Under the pieces are notes generated by a model. That model saw only the letters and a program-made list of their open reading frames with translations. It did no database searches and was not told the DNA's origin. DNA of 20,036 bases from Verrucomicrobiota bacterium (GTDB taxonomy: Bacteria; Verrucomicrobiota; Verrucomicrobiia; Chthoniobacterales; UBA10450). The stretch spans positions 1-20,036 of the forward strand of contig QHOD01000076.1 in assembly GCA_003218615.1 (NCBI GenBank). Direction: 5' to 3'. This document shows positions 1-6,950 of this stretch, in pieces. How positions within the stretch are numbered: the first letter of the stretch is position 1; the number at the start of each line of letters is the position of its first letter. A program made the translations under genes and the position numbers.

Positions 1-451
1 CGCCGTCATCGCTTTCGGCCATTATCTCGAGACACTCGGGGAGTGAACTTCGCTCGACGACGAGTGAGTGATATCGGCCCGCCTTGAACGGCGTCGTTAA
101 ATCCGAAAAAAGTGGGCTGCCGTTGTGCGCGATCATGGATGATTTGCCATGCATGACGCGCGAAGCGCGGACGATCCTCCCGCCGTAGGCGTCGGCGATA
201 CATTGATGGCCAAGACAGACGCCCAGGATGGGAATCTCTCGGCCAAAGCGCAGGACTGCGTCTTTGCTGATTCCTGCTTCGCGCGGGGTGCACGGTCCGG
301 GCGAAATGCAGATATATCGTGGCGCTAACGCGGCGATTTCATCCAGTGAGATCTCATCGTTTCGTTTAATGAGAACCTCGCACCCAAGCTCACCAAAATA
401 CTGGGCGAGGTTATAAGTGAACGAGTCGTAGTTATCGAGAAGCAAGAGCAT
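1..451 (-). CDS. trpG/pabA: Glutamine amidotransferase, anthranilate / aminodeoxychorismate synthase component II (partial, 3' end beyond window)
   Basis: This class I glutamine amidotransferase subunit hydrolyses glutamine and passes ammonia to chorismate in anthranilate synthase (TrpE partner) or aminodeoxychorismate synthase (PabB partner). The 150 visible residues begin MLLLLDNYDSFTYNLAQYFG, the classic TrpG/PabA start. They also carry the oxyanion-loop segment ISPGPCTP (49-56) and the nucleophile elbow GVCLGHQ with Cys79. The HGKSS and RYHSLVVE segments follow. The catalytic His and Glu near the C-terminus lie beyond the left edge. The ATG at 451-449 is preceded by GAAGG with a 7-base gap, a good ribosome binding site. 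It lies 20 bases after the DAHP synthase gene on the same strand, so the two are probably co-transcribed, with chorismate supply next to chorismate use. Anthranilate and folate-type subunits cannot be separated from this fragment, and many bacteria share one subunit for both. The frame has no stop before the edge, so it is cut by the window rather than broken. Confidence 0.93.
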   Translation of the reverse strand, partial: MLLLLDNYDSFTYNLAQYFGELGCEVLIKRNDEISLDEIAALAPRYICISPGPCTPREAGISKDAVLRFGREIPILGVCLGHQCIADAYGGRIVRASRVMHGKSSMIAHNGSPLFSDLTTPFKAGRYHSLVVERSSLPECLEIMAESDDG

Positions 452-471
452 TGATTTGCCTTCGGCGATTG

Positions 472-1485
472 TTACCAATTCGCGACACTGATTTCGCGGA
501 TCGCGCTGACTTGATCGATCAGCTGTGCGTATTGGGCCGGCGTTAGCGCCTGCGCTCCATCGGAAAGCGCAAGGTCCGGGTGATTATGGACTTCGACCAT
601 GAGACCATCTGCTCCGACTGCCACACCGGCCCGGGCGAGAGGGGTGACCATATACGCATTCCCAGTGCCGTGAGACGGATCGATGATCACCGGCAAATGA
701 GAGATGCGACGAATGGCTGGCACGGCGGCCAGATCGAGCGTGTTGCGTGTATGCTGCGCGAAAGTGCGGACGCCTCGCTCGCACAAGATCACGTTGTAAT
801 TGCCTTCCGCCATGATGTATTCGGCCGCGAGCAGCCATTCCTCCAGCGTGGCAGCCATCCCGCGCTTCAGCAGCACTGGCAGTTTCGAGCGCCCGGCTCT
901 TCTCAGAAGCGAGAAATTTTGCATGTTGCGAGCGCCGATCTGGATGACGTCACCGTAGTGTTCGACAAGATCGACACTGGATTTGTCGAGCGCCTCCGTA
1001 ACAATCTTTAGTCCAAACGTGTCGCGGATCTCAGCCATTATTTCCCAGCCTTTATCGCCCAGACCCTGAAACGTGTAGGGCGAGGTTCGAGGTTTCCAGA
1101 CGCCGCCGCGAAAGAAACGCGCGCCGCTCTTGTGAACGGCCTCCGCCACAGCGAAAGCCTGATCACGATTTTCGATTGCGCACGGTCCTGCGATAATCGC
1201 GAGTTCGCTCCCACCTATGGTGGCATCGCCGATCTTGACGATTGTTTTCTCTGGCCGCAAATCAAGCGTGATCAACTTGTACGGCTTGGTAACGCGGATG
1301 ACTTCCGCGACGCCAGGCAGGTCTTCAAAGCGCCGCCCGTCGACCGGGCCTTCGTTGCCGGTGATGCCAATCGCAGTCCGCGTCGCCCCGGGCATTGGAT
1401 GCGCACGGAAGCCGACTGCCTGGATGACGTTTACCACCGCGTCGACTTCCCGCGCGGTCGCACTGGGTTTCATCACAATTAGCAT
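472..1485 (-). CDS. aroF: 3-deoxy-7-phosphoheptulonate (DAHP) synthase, AroF/AroG type I-beta
   Basis: This cytosolic enzyme condenses phosphoenolpyruvate and erythrose 4-phosphate in the first step of the shikimate pathway. The 337-residue length fits the I-beta form with an N-terminal ferredoxin-like regulatory domain (about 1-70, starting MLIVMKPSAT) and a TIM-barrel catalytic domain (about 80-337). Visible motifs are AGPCAIE with metal-ligand Cys102, the substrate-binding KPRTSPYTFQG (131-141), QIGARNMQN, LLKRGM, the CERGVRT block, PVIIDPSHGTG and DGLMVEVHNHPDLALSDG. All expected catalytic segments are present. The ATG at 1485 follows AAAGG at a rather long 11-base distance, and an internal Met5 is a possible alternative. 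It is first in a two-gene unit with the glutamine amidotransferase. A promoter about 180 bases upstream gives it an unusually long leader. N-terminal domains of this class often bind aromatic amino acids or prephenate for feedback control, but the ligand here cannot be read. Confidence 0.96.
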   Translation of the reverse strand: MLIVMKPSATAREVDAVVNVIQAVGFRAHPMPGATRTAIGITGNEGPVDGRRFEDLPGVAEVIRVTKPYKLITLDLRPEKTIVKIGDATIGGSELAIIAGPCAIENRDQAFAVAEAVHKSGARFFRGGVWKPRTSPYTFQGLGDKGWEIMAEIRDTFGLKIVTEALDKSSVDLVEHYGDVIQIGARNMQNFSLLRRAGRSKLPVLLKRGMAATLEEWLLAAEYIMAEGNYNVILCERGVRTFAQHTRNTLDLAAVPAIRRISHLPVIIDPSHGTGNAYMVTPLARAGVAVGADGLMVEVHNHPDLALSDGAQALTPAQYAQLIDQVSAIREISVANW

Positions 1486-1666
1486 ATGGTTAGAGACCTT
1501 TGTTTATTCCATTGACGCGGGGACTAGATCTCTCTTTGAGAGAAAGATAAATCAGCGTCCCGTTGAGCAACGGTCGCTTTTTATCGCCACACTACCGGCG
1601 CTGATGCGAAGGCGAGCTGCCTTCCATTTGTCACGTCTACCGAATAAACGATATCAGCGCTCATTA
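1486..1666 (-). promoter_or_regulatory. Long 5' leader of aroF-trpG
   Basis: About 180 bases separate the inferred transcription start (near 1666) from the aroF ATG, long for this compact region. On the transcribed strand the leader contains a perfect 6-bp hairpin, CCGTTG-CT-CAACGG, and further on TCTCTC-AAA-GAGAGA. Neither is followed by a uridine run, and I see no convincing Trp-rich leader peptide or T-box. A regulatory role is inference from length and structure only. Confidence 0.3.
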
Positions 1667-1672
1667 CCGAAC

Positions 1673-1700
1673 ATTATAATGTCAATCTTGCAGATGTCGA
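1673..1700 (-). promoter_or_regulatory. Putative sigma-70-type promoter for aroF-trpG with a palindromic -10 region
   Basis: Read on the minus strand, TCGACA (1700-1695, five of six matches to the -35 consensus) is followed after 16 bases by a perfect TATAAT (1678-1673). The -10 lies inside the perfect 12-bp palindrome ACATTATAATGT (1671-1682), which could be a repressor site. It sits just downstream of the CDGSH gene and upstream of aroF. This makes a separate start for the aromatic operon plausible even though all genes from GH15 onward face the same way. Confidence 0.5.
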
Positions 1701-1703
1701 TCT

Positions 1704-1892
1704 TCAGATTTCGTGGCGATGTCCTTCCGCGTCGTACTCGTACGTCTTGCCGTCTTCCTCGTCCCTGGTCGTCTTGTGCGAGCCGTCGCAGAACGGCTGG
1801 TTCTTGGAAAGACCGCACATGCAAATCCAGACCGATTCCTGTTGCGGCTTAATTTCAAAAGGTCGCTTGTCTGATTTTAAGATTCTGCGCAT
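1704..1892 (-). CDS. CDGSH-type iron-sulfur domain protein
   Basis: This small 62-residue protein contains the complete CDGSH signature: Cys24, Cys26, then Ser29 and Pro33, then Cys35-Asp-Gly-Ser-His39. These are the three Cys and one His that ligate a redox-active [2Fe-2S] cluster in the mitoNEET-like family. Bacterial members of this size carry a single domain and probably act as small electron-transfer or redox-sensing proteins. There is no signal peptide or membrane segment, so it should be cytosolic. The C-terminal tail is acidic and His-rich. The ATG follows AGGTC almost directly, a short-spaced ribosome binding site. It begins 17 bases after the four-helix membrane protein gene, suggesting one operon with GH15. 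The physiological partner is unknown. Confidence 0.9.
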   Translation of the reverse strand: MRRILKSDKRPFEIKPQQESVWICMCGLSKNQPFCDGSHKTTRDEEDGKTYEYDAEGHRHEI

Positions 1893-1909
1893 GACCTGAA
1901 CTTAAGGTG

Positions 1910-2386
1910 TCATTTGATCGTGTAAAATGCGCCGAGGATCGCGCCAAAAATTGCATGTGCAGCAAGAACTGAAATCGGCGTTCGAATACCATAATGTAAA
2001 CCGAGAAACCCAGGTGGCTCGAGCTGACGCACGACGGTTGGACCGTATTGCTCATTGGCCATGCGTGGATGCAATGCAGGTAGCACCGGCAGCGCCACGG
2101 TGAGAACAAAAGTTGCGTGCACTAGCCCGATCCCAGCCCCGAGCCACCATGTCGATTTTTGCAATACCTGAAAAGTAGCCACGTAAATCAGCGAGAAAAT
2201 CCAGCCATTTGCGAAGTGCAAAAAGAAGCCAATGAATTTCGCTTTGTCGCGGCTCGGCGTAAAAATCGTGCCGAGCAAATAAGGAATATTCATCCGCGTC
2301 ATCCCAATGCCCTGGCTGCCAGCCAGAATCGATGTGAGTACAACCGTGCTGACAAATCCCCAGAGCAGCCAGCTGGTCCAGTTCAT
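1910..2386 (-). CDS. Four-helix integral membrane protein of unknown function
   Basis: I do not recognise a named family in this 158-residue protein. Hydrophobic segments lie at about 5-23, 51-75, 80-103 and 132-157, predicting four transmembrane helices with short loops. The first loop has a conserved-looking stretch, NIPYLLGTIFTPSRDKAK. A second loop is rich in Pro and charged residues (HPRMANEQYGPT). Similar small four-helix proteins occur near carbohydrate and stress genes in soil bacteria, but no activity can be assigned. Its ATG overlaps the stop codon of the GH15 gene as ATGA, a sign of translational coupling and a shared transcript. The CDGSH gene follows after 17 bases. Confidence 0.8.
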   Translation of the reverse strand: MNWTSWLLWGFVSTVVLTSILAGSQGIGMTRMNIPYLLGTIFTPSRDKAKFIGFFLHFANGWIFSLIYVATFQVLQKSTWWLGAGIGLVHATFVLTVALPVLPALHPRMANEQYGPTVVRQLEPPGFLGLHYGIRTPISVLAAHAIFGAILGAFYTIK

Positions 2387-4149
2387 AATTTTCGTTCCAA
2401 CTCATCCGCTCGTTTTTCGCTCTCACGCAACGAGAGCGCGGCGTTGATCAGGCCTAGATGCGTGAACCCTTGCGGGAAATTTCCAAGTGCGTCGCTGCTC
2501 TCGGGATCGATCTCCTCGGCGAGAAGATCGACATCATTAGCATACCCGAGCGCAGCTTCAAAAACTTCCGCGGCTTTCGAAAGGTTTCCGCTGAGCGCGA
2601 GAAAATCCGCCTCCCAAAAACTGCAGACGGCAAAGGCACCTTCATGTCGATCTTTACTTTGTTCGTTGCGATGAACGAGTCCCGTTCGCGGCACTAAGCG
2701 ATCGCGGATGCGCTGGTGCGTTTTTTGCATGCGTTGTGAAGACGCGTCTTCGAATCCGTGATATGCCAGCAAGAGCGCGCTCGCATCGATAACGTTGCTG
2801 CCACAAGCCTGCGTGTACGCTTCGAGCTCCGAATTCCAACAGTGAGTTTCGATCTCTTCGCGAATCCGCTTTCTCTCGGATTCGCATTTCCCAACTGAGA
2901 TGCCGTGCAGCTGTCCCCGTGCTTGCATTTTAAGAATGCGATCGAGCGCGACCCAACACATCAGCCGCGAATGGGTGTAGTGACGGCGCTCGTCTCGTGC
3001 TTCCCATATGCCGTTGTCGGCTTCCCGCCAGTGCTCGCAAACGTATTCGGCACATTGCCGCAGCATCTTTTGTACGTCGCGATCGAGTTTTTCGCTTCCG
3101 CGGACGAAGTGTGAGACCGCCTCAACCACTTCGCCGTACATATCCAGCTGGACCTGCTCGCTCGCGGCGTTGCCGATTCGTACCGGACGCGAACCGGCAT
3201 AACCACGCGAAGATGATAATTCACGCTCAGACGGGGGGCGCTCGCCAAAGACATTATATACGACACGCAATTCAGGACGGGTGAGTCGTGTCGCGTGCAA
3301 CAACCAATCGACGAATGCTTTTGCGTCGTCTTTGTAACCCAAGCCGAAGAGCGCGTGCACGGTGAATGAGGCATCGCGCAACCAGGCGAAACGGTAATCC
3401 CAATTCAAATGGCCGCCGATGCGCTCGGGCAGAGACGTGGTAGGCGCGGCAACGATTGCGCCCGATGGCGCATAGGAGAGAAGCTTGAGCAGGAGCGCGC
3501 TGCGAGTGACTTGCCGCTCGTATGGCCCACGATAATCCGATTGCGAAGCCCATTGCCTCCACCACTCGATTGTGAAATGCGAAAGAGAAAATCCAACTTT
3601 CTCGCCAGCTTTCAGCGTGACGTTCGCAGCCAAACCGTCTCCACGCCTAACGAGTTCGATCTGACTGCGCAGCGTGAACACGTCCGTTCCGATATCGATC
3701 CTCCATCCGAGCTTGCCGGCATCTTTAATCTTCGGAGTGACACGGCCGTAATCGAGGCGCGGATTAAAATCGACAATCAGTTCTATTTCGCCCTGCGTGC
3801 ATTTGATTTGCCTAACGAGTTCGTGCTCCGGCCAGAGGAAGCTTTGTTTCTTTTCTTCAGAAGTCACCGGCATGAAATCGGTGAGAGCAATTTTTCCTGA
3901 TTCTTGGGAGAACGTTGTTTCGAGAACGTTCGTATTGTCGAGATAACGCCGAGAAAATTGCGCTTCCCCCAAAGGACAAATGCTCCACCGACCACCTGTT
4001 TTTGGATCGATAATCGCCCCGAAAATCGATGGGCTGTCGAAACGCGGCCAGCAAAGCCAATCAATCGAACCACGATTCGAAATGAGCGCGGCTGATCGTC
4101 CATCACCGATCAGCGCGTAATCCTGAATTTTTGGCGCCTTCGTTGTCAC
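2383..4149 (-). CDS. Glycoside hydrolase family 15 protein (glucoamylase / trehalase-like)
   Basis: This GH15 enzyme is an inverting exo-hydrolase of alpha-glucosidic bonds. Members include glucoamylases, glucodextranases and bacterial trehalases. The N-terminal beta-sandwich begins IQDYALIGDGRSAALISNRG and SIDWLCWPRFDSPSIFG, the typical opening of bacterial members. The (alpha/alpha)6 catalytic domain shows NWDYRFAWLRDASFTVHAL, then GIWEARDERRHYTHSRLMCW, which holds the likely general-acid Glu, and EGAFAVCSFWEADFLALSG near the end with the likely base. There is no signal peptide, so a cytosolic role on glycogen-derived glucan or trehalose is likely. The open frame extends to a TTG at 4233, which would overlap the divergent SDR gene. 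I prefer the GTG at 4149 because it gives 588 residues, a usual family length, and removes the overlap. Neither start has a strong ribosome binding site. The stop overlaps the next gene's ATG. Substrate cannot be decided from sequence. Confidence 0.93.
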   Translation of the reverse strand: MTTKAPKIQDYALIGDGRSAALISNRGSIDWLCWPRFDSPSIFGAIIDPKTGGRWSICPLGEAQFSRRYLDNTNVLETTFSQESGKIALTDFMPVTSEEKKQSFLWPEHELVRQIKCTQGEIELIVDFNPRLDYGRVTPKIKDAGKLGWRIDIGTDVFTLRSQIELVRRGDGLAANVTLKAGEKVGFSLSHFTIEWWRQWASQSDYRGPYERQVTRSALLLKLLSYAPSGAIVAAPTTSLPERIGGHLNWDYRFAWLRDASFTVHALFGLGYKDDAKAFVDWLLHATRLTRPELRVVYNVFGERPPSERELSSSRGYAGSRPVRIGNAASEQVQLDMYGEVVEAVSHFVRGSEKLDRDVQKMLRQCAEYVCEHWREADNGIWEARDERRHYTHSRLMCWVALDRILKMQARGQLHGISVGKCESERKRIREEIETHCWNSELEAYTQACGSNVIDASALLLAYHGFEDASSQRMQKTHQRIRDRLVPRTGLVHRNEQSKDRHEGAFAVCSFWEADFLALSGNLSKAAEVFEAALGYANDVDLLAEEIDPESSDALGNFPQGFTHLGLINAALSLRESEKRADELERKL

Positions 4150-4217
4150 ATTTTGCAACAATCTACCAGAGGACGCGCTTGCCCAAGAATCTGTGCAGTC
4201 GAGATTAGCGCGAACGG

Positions 4218-5207
4218 ATGAATGGTTTGACAACGGTAGTGGTCACCGGTGCGTCGGCTGGAGTGGGGCGCGCGACGGCTCGAAAGTTTGCAAGGAATGG
4301 CGCACGGGTCGCCTTGCTCGCACGCGGCCGCGATGGCTTGGAAGCCGCACGCAAGGAAGTCGAAGAGTTGGGCGGCAAAGCGCTGGTGGTACCTGTCGAC
4401 GTTGCTAATGCGGAGCAAGTCGAGGCCGCGGCCGTGCAAATCGAGGCCGAGCTTGGCACGATCGATATCTGGATCAATAACGCGATGGTTTCTGTTTTTT
4501 CGCCGATTAAAGAGATGACGCCGGAGGAATTTCGTCGTGTCACGGAAGTGACTTTTCTCGGCTGCGTTTACGGCACGCTCGCCGCGCTCAAACGAATGTT
4601 GCCACGCGATCGTGGTACGATCGTGCAGGTCGGTTCTGCGCTCGCTCATCGAAGCATTCCGCTGCAATCGGCCTACTGCGCGGCCAAACACGCGATGCAA
4701 GGATTTACCGAGTCGCTTCGCTGCGAACTGATTCACGACAAGAGCGAAGTACGCGTGACTATGGTGCAACTTCCCGCGCTCAACACGCCGCAGTTTGGGT
4801 GGGTCAAGAGCCGGCTGCCGCGCAAAGCGCAACCGGTTCCGCCGATTTTTCAGCCTGAAGTCGCGGCCGAAGCAATTTATTTTGCCGCGCATCATCCGCG
4901 TCGCGAGTTTTATGTCGGCTGGTCGTCGGCCAAAGCGATCATCGCAAACAAAATTGCGCCCGGAATGCTCGATCATTTTCTCGCGCACACCGGCTACGAT
5001 TCACAGCAGTACGACGGAGCGGAGGATCCAAATCGCGCGCATAATCTATGGGAACCTGTGCCCGGGGATCATGGCGCACACGGCGATTTCAACGCACGCG
5101 CGAAGAAATCCAGCGCATTTCTTTGGATGAGCGAACATCGCGGTTGGCTCGTGCTCATCGCGGCAACTGTGGCACTCGTTACCATTGTAATCTTTACGGT
5201 GAGATGA
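4218..5207 (+). CDS. SDR-family oxidoreductase with C-terminal membrane anchor
   Basis: This is a classical short-chain dehydrogenase/reductase with a Rossmann fold. Visible features are the cofactor loop TGASAGVG (10-17), NNA (87-89), catalytic Ser140, and Tyr153 with Lys157 in YCAAK. An Arg-rich stretch after beta-2 (LLARGRD) suggests NADP preference, which is inference. The 329-residue protein is about 80 residues longer than a minimal SDR. The extra C-terminal part (about 245-329) ends in one hydrophobic helix at about 308-327, so the catalytic domain is probably tethered to the inner membrane, facing the cytosol. The ATG at 4218 follows ACGGA. It is divergent from GH15 with essentially no spacer. 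SDRs of this long form are often found beside GH15 genes, and the substrate is unknown. Downstream it runs into the truncated transaldolase, which faces it. Confidence 0.92.
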   Translation: MNGLTTVVVTGASAGVGRATARKFARNGARVALLARGRDGLEAARKEVEELGGKALVVPVDVANAEQVEAAAVQIEAELGTIDIWINNAMVSVFSPIKEMTPEEFRRVTEVTFLGCVYGTLAALKRMLPRDRGTIVQVGSALAHRSIPLQSAYCAAKHAMQGFTESLRCELIHDKSEVRVTMVQLPALNTPQFGWVKSRLPRKAQPVPPIFQPEVAAEAIYFAAHHPRREFYVGWSSAKAIIANKIAPGMLDHFLAHTGYDSQQYDGAEDPNRAHNLWEPVPGDHGAHGDFNARAKKSSAFLWMSEHRGWLVLIAATVALVTIVIFTVR

Positions 5208-5238
5208 AGATCGACATTGGAGCATCGCCTCGTCATAA

Positions 5239-5421
5239 CTACTTGTCGATTTTACTCGCGGCATAAATCAAACTTGGATTTGTTGTCGCGTCCTGCGGCT
5301 GGTAATCGCGCATTGATTCAAAATCGCCCGTATCGGCGACGACTTTGCTGAATTCCTTGAGCTGATCGAGTTGGCTCAGTCTCGTTTTGTTCTTCTTTGA
5401 CTCGACAACCGTCGCGCTCAT
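5239..5421 (-). pseudogene. tal: Truncated transaldolase, N-terminal fragment only
   Basis: The 60 codons encode the opening of transaldolase. They have an LSQLDQLKEFSKVVADTGDF stretch, then YQPQDATTNPSLIYAA, which matches the family's highly conserved start including the Asp in DATTNPSL. Intact transaldolases are over 300 residues and use a catalytic Lys on a later barrel strand, which is absent here. The frame ends at TAG (5241-5239), and the next 30 bases lead directly into the stop of the facing SDR gene, so the rest of the gene is not in the window. The start region looks intact: ATG preceded by GAAGG at 7 bases, 24 bases after the DUF2231 gene. It is probably a recombination scar that removed the barrel. 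An assembly join is the main alternative. No transaldolase activity is possible from this fragment. Confidence 0.85.
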
Positions 5422-5445
5422 AACTTCGCCTTCAGACTGGTTTGG

Positions 5446-5895
5446 TCAGATGCTTTGATCAGGCGGCTGTTTTACCGCGACGCCGCGCACATAAACAAGC
5501 TCGCCGCCGAGCCAGCCCGAGATAATGATTAGGCCAATGCCGATCGCGGAAAGCACAATCAGAAGATTGTCGCCGGCCGCGCGGTGCATGCGCAGCCAGA
5601 AATTGACACAGTAAAGAGCGACTGCGAGCAGATTGATCGTCATATGCCAGATCGCGATCGTTTTGGTCTTTGGATCGGTCAGCCCTGTGAGGTCGATAAA
5701 CCCGGGTAGCGCCGCAATGAGCGCGCCGACAATGCCGCCAGCCAGAGTGTAAAATGCGACATCATTCCACACTGCGCCGCCCCAACCGAATTTAAAAATT
5801 AGGTCGCTGATGAGGGAAAAAATCCAGAGCCCGATTGGCAGCGGAACGATAATTGGATGGAATGGATGACCTTTGAAACTTGCAGGTGATGACAT
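5446..5895 (-). CDS. DUF2231 domain membrane protein
   Basis: This 149-residue integral membrane protein has four hydrophobic segments (about 15-35, 47-67, 83-102, 112-132). It opens with GHPFHPIIVPLPIGLWIFSL, the hallmark of DUF2231, whose His residues in the first loop and helix are conserved. A further His lies in the third helix (IWHMTINLL), and the family has been suggested to bind haem or metal, which remains unproven. The ATG at 5895 has the strongest ribosome binding site in this part of the window, AAAGGAGA with a 5-6 base gap. It begins a short minus-strand unit with the transaldolase remnant. It is transcribed away from the SufR-like regulator, with the dyad at 5956-5979 between them, so it is a candidate target of that regulator. 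Confidence 0.88.
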   Translation of the reverse strand: MSSPASFKGHPFHPIIVPLPIGLWIFSLISDLIFKFGWGGAVWNDVAFYTLAGGIVGALIAALPGFIDLTGLTDPKTKTIAIWHMTINLLAVALYCVNFWLRMHRAAGDNLLIVLSAIGIGLIIISGWLGGELVYVRGVAVKQPPDQSI

Positions 5896-5955
5896 GACAA
5901 TCTCCTTTCGAGTGGGTTGTTAATGTTTCGCTTATCCTCGCAAGTATGATCGCAT

Positions 5956-5979
5956 TAAGTCAATATATTTTTTGACTTA
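5956..5979. promoter_or_regulatory. Perfect 8-8-8 inverted repeat, candidate operator between DUF2231 and the regulator
   Basis: TAAGTCAA (5956-5963) and TTGACTTA (5972-5979) are perfect reverse complements separated by the AT-only spacer TATATTTT. A TATGAT hexamer (5980-5985) directly follows and could be the -10 element for the rightward regulator gene. Each arm also contains TTGACT, a -35-like sequence on either strand. Position, symmetry and AT richness fit a dimeric HTH repressor site for autoregulation and control of DUF2231. Binding is inference. Confidence 0.6.
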
Positions 5980-6034
5980 TTATGATAACGGCGACCCTGC
6001 TGATTTCGCGCATGAAGGGACGGGAATTTGGGCT

Positions 6035-6685
6035 ATGACAAGAGGTCGTATGCAGCGCACGGGATGGAACAAACGGTTGCTCGCCTCGACGCGTGGCCAA
6101 ATACTCGCGTTATTGCGGAGCGAGAACCACACCGTCAATGAGCTCGCTGCGGTCTTGCGTCTGACCGATAACGCCGTTCGTGCTCATTTGTTAAGTTTGG
6201 AACGCGACGGGCTTGTGCAGCAGCACGGAACACGGCCTGGAAAACGAAAACCCCATGTAGCATACGAGCTCAGCATGGGGGCGGAGCACATTTTCCCCAA
6301 GGCGTACGGCCCATTGCTAAATCATTTCGTGACCGTCATTTCGAATCGGCTGCCGCCGCGCACCTTACGAGCCACGATGCGCGAGGTCGGCGCTGTCGTG
6401 GCTGCTGACTATCTCGACCAGTGGAAGGGGCAGAGCCGCCGGGAGCGGATCAAGGCCGCTCTCGATTTGCTACATGATCTCGGTGGTTCGGCCAAATTCG
6501 CTGAAAGCGAAGGCAAACAATTCATCCGCGGCCGAAATGGCTGTCCTCTCGCTGCGGTAACTGCCACTCATCCCGAAGCATGCTTAATAGTCGAGTCGCT
6601 GCTTTCCAAAGTGATCGGTGTGCCGGCAAAAAAATGCTGCGAGTACGGAGAAACGCCGCACTGCTGTTTCGAATTGGGCCGGTAA
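6035..6685 (+). CDS. SufR-like / COG2345 winged-helix transcriptional regulator with cysteine-rich C-terminus
   Basis: This 216-residue DNA-binding protein carries an ArsR/DeoR-type winged helix at about 15-75. It includes STRGQILALLRSENHTVNEL, LRLTDNAVRAHLLSLERDGL and a wing with GKRKPHVAYEL. The C-terminal half holds Cys170, Cys183, Cys201, Cys202, Cys210 and Cys211 with His209. In SufR-type regulators C-terminal cysteines bind an iron-sulfur cluster that controls DNA binding, and the 12-residue gap between Cys170 and Cys183 is consistent with that. The open frame extends back to a TTG at 5972, but that codon lies inside the dyad operator. I chose ATG 6035, which has GGGA nine bases upstream. 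ATG 6050, with AGAGGT three bases before it, is a close alternative. No suf genes are nearby, so its targets are unknown. Autoregulation and control of DUF2231 are plausible. Confidence 0.85.
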   Translation: MTRGRMQRTGWNKRLLASTRGQILALLRSENHTVNELAAVLRLTDNAVRAHLLSLERDGLVQQHGTRPGKRKPHVAYELSMGAEHIFPKAYGPLLNHFVTVISNRLPPRTLRATMREVGAVVAADYLDQWKGQSRRERIKAALDLLHDLGGSAKFAESEGKQFIRGRNGCPLAAVTATHPEACLIVESLLSKVIGVPAKKCCEYGETPHCCFELGR

Positions 6686-6761
6686 ATCAAATCGATTCTC
6701 TTATCAACCGAAGCGAACACGAAAAGGAATCCCGTCAAAGGTGGCGAGTCGAAGCCCCGCG

Positions 6762-6836
6762 ATGATGGAATACTTCAAGCCGCTCATGAGCTGGCTCGAA
6801 GAGCAAAACAAAGGCCGCCAGATCGGTTGGGAATAG
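6762..6836 (+). pseudogene. C-terminal remnant of an M2 family (ACE-like) metallopeptidase
   Basis: The 24 codons read MMEYFKPLMSWLEEQNKGRQ then IGWE and a stop. This closely resembles the extreme C-terminus of bacterial M2 peptidyl-dipeptidases (angiotensin-converting-enzyme homologues), which end in a MLxYFxPLxxWLxEQNKGxxxGW pattern. Nothing upstream in any frame resembles the HEXXH catalytic region, and the preceding 76 bases after the regulator stop look like non-coding sequence. The frame continues open upstream to 6618, but only as a shadow of the regulator gene. I read it as the 3' stump of a gene lost by deletion. A chance match is unlikely given about 20 consecutive family-like residues, but the call rests on memory of the family. 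Confidence 0.7.
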
Positions 6837-6950
6837 ATTGTATAGTCCGCTGTCCTCAGCTGAGATCAGAAATCTGGTAGGGGCGCGACTGCCGGGCCTG
6901 GTGAAAGCGCGTTGCCGGAGTGCGGATTGCGAAAAGAATTGTCGATCTTT

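Noticed and set aside
1680..1685. TTGACA on the minus strand next to TATAAT
   Set aside because: Only one base separates or overlaps the two hexamers, so they cannot form one promoter. The TCGACA 16 bases upstream of TATAAT is the usable -35.
4146..4988. 280-residue minus-strand open frame opposite the SDR gene
   Set aside because: It overlaps a clear SDR with all catalytic residues. The antisense product is Arg-rich with no motif.
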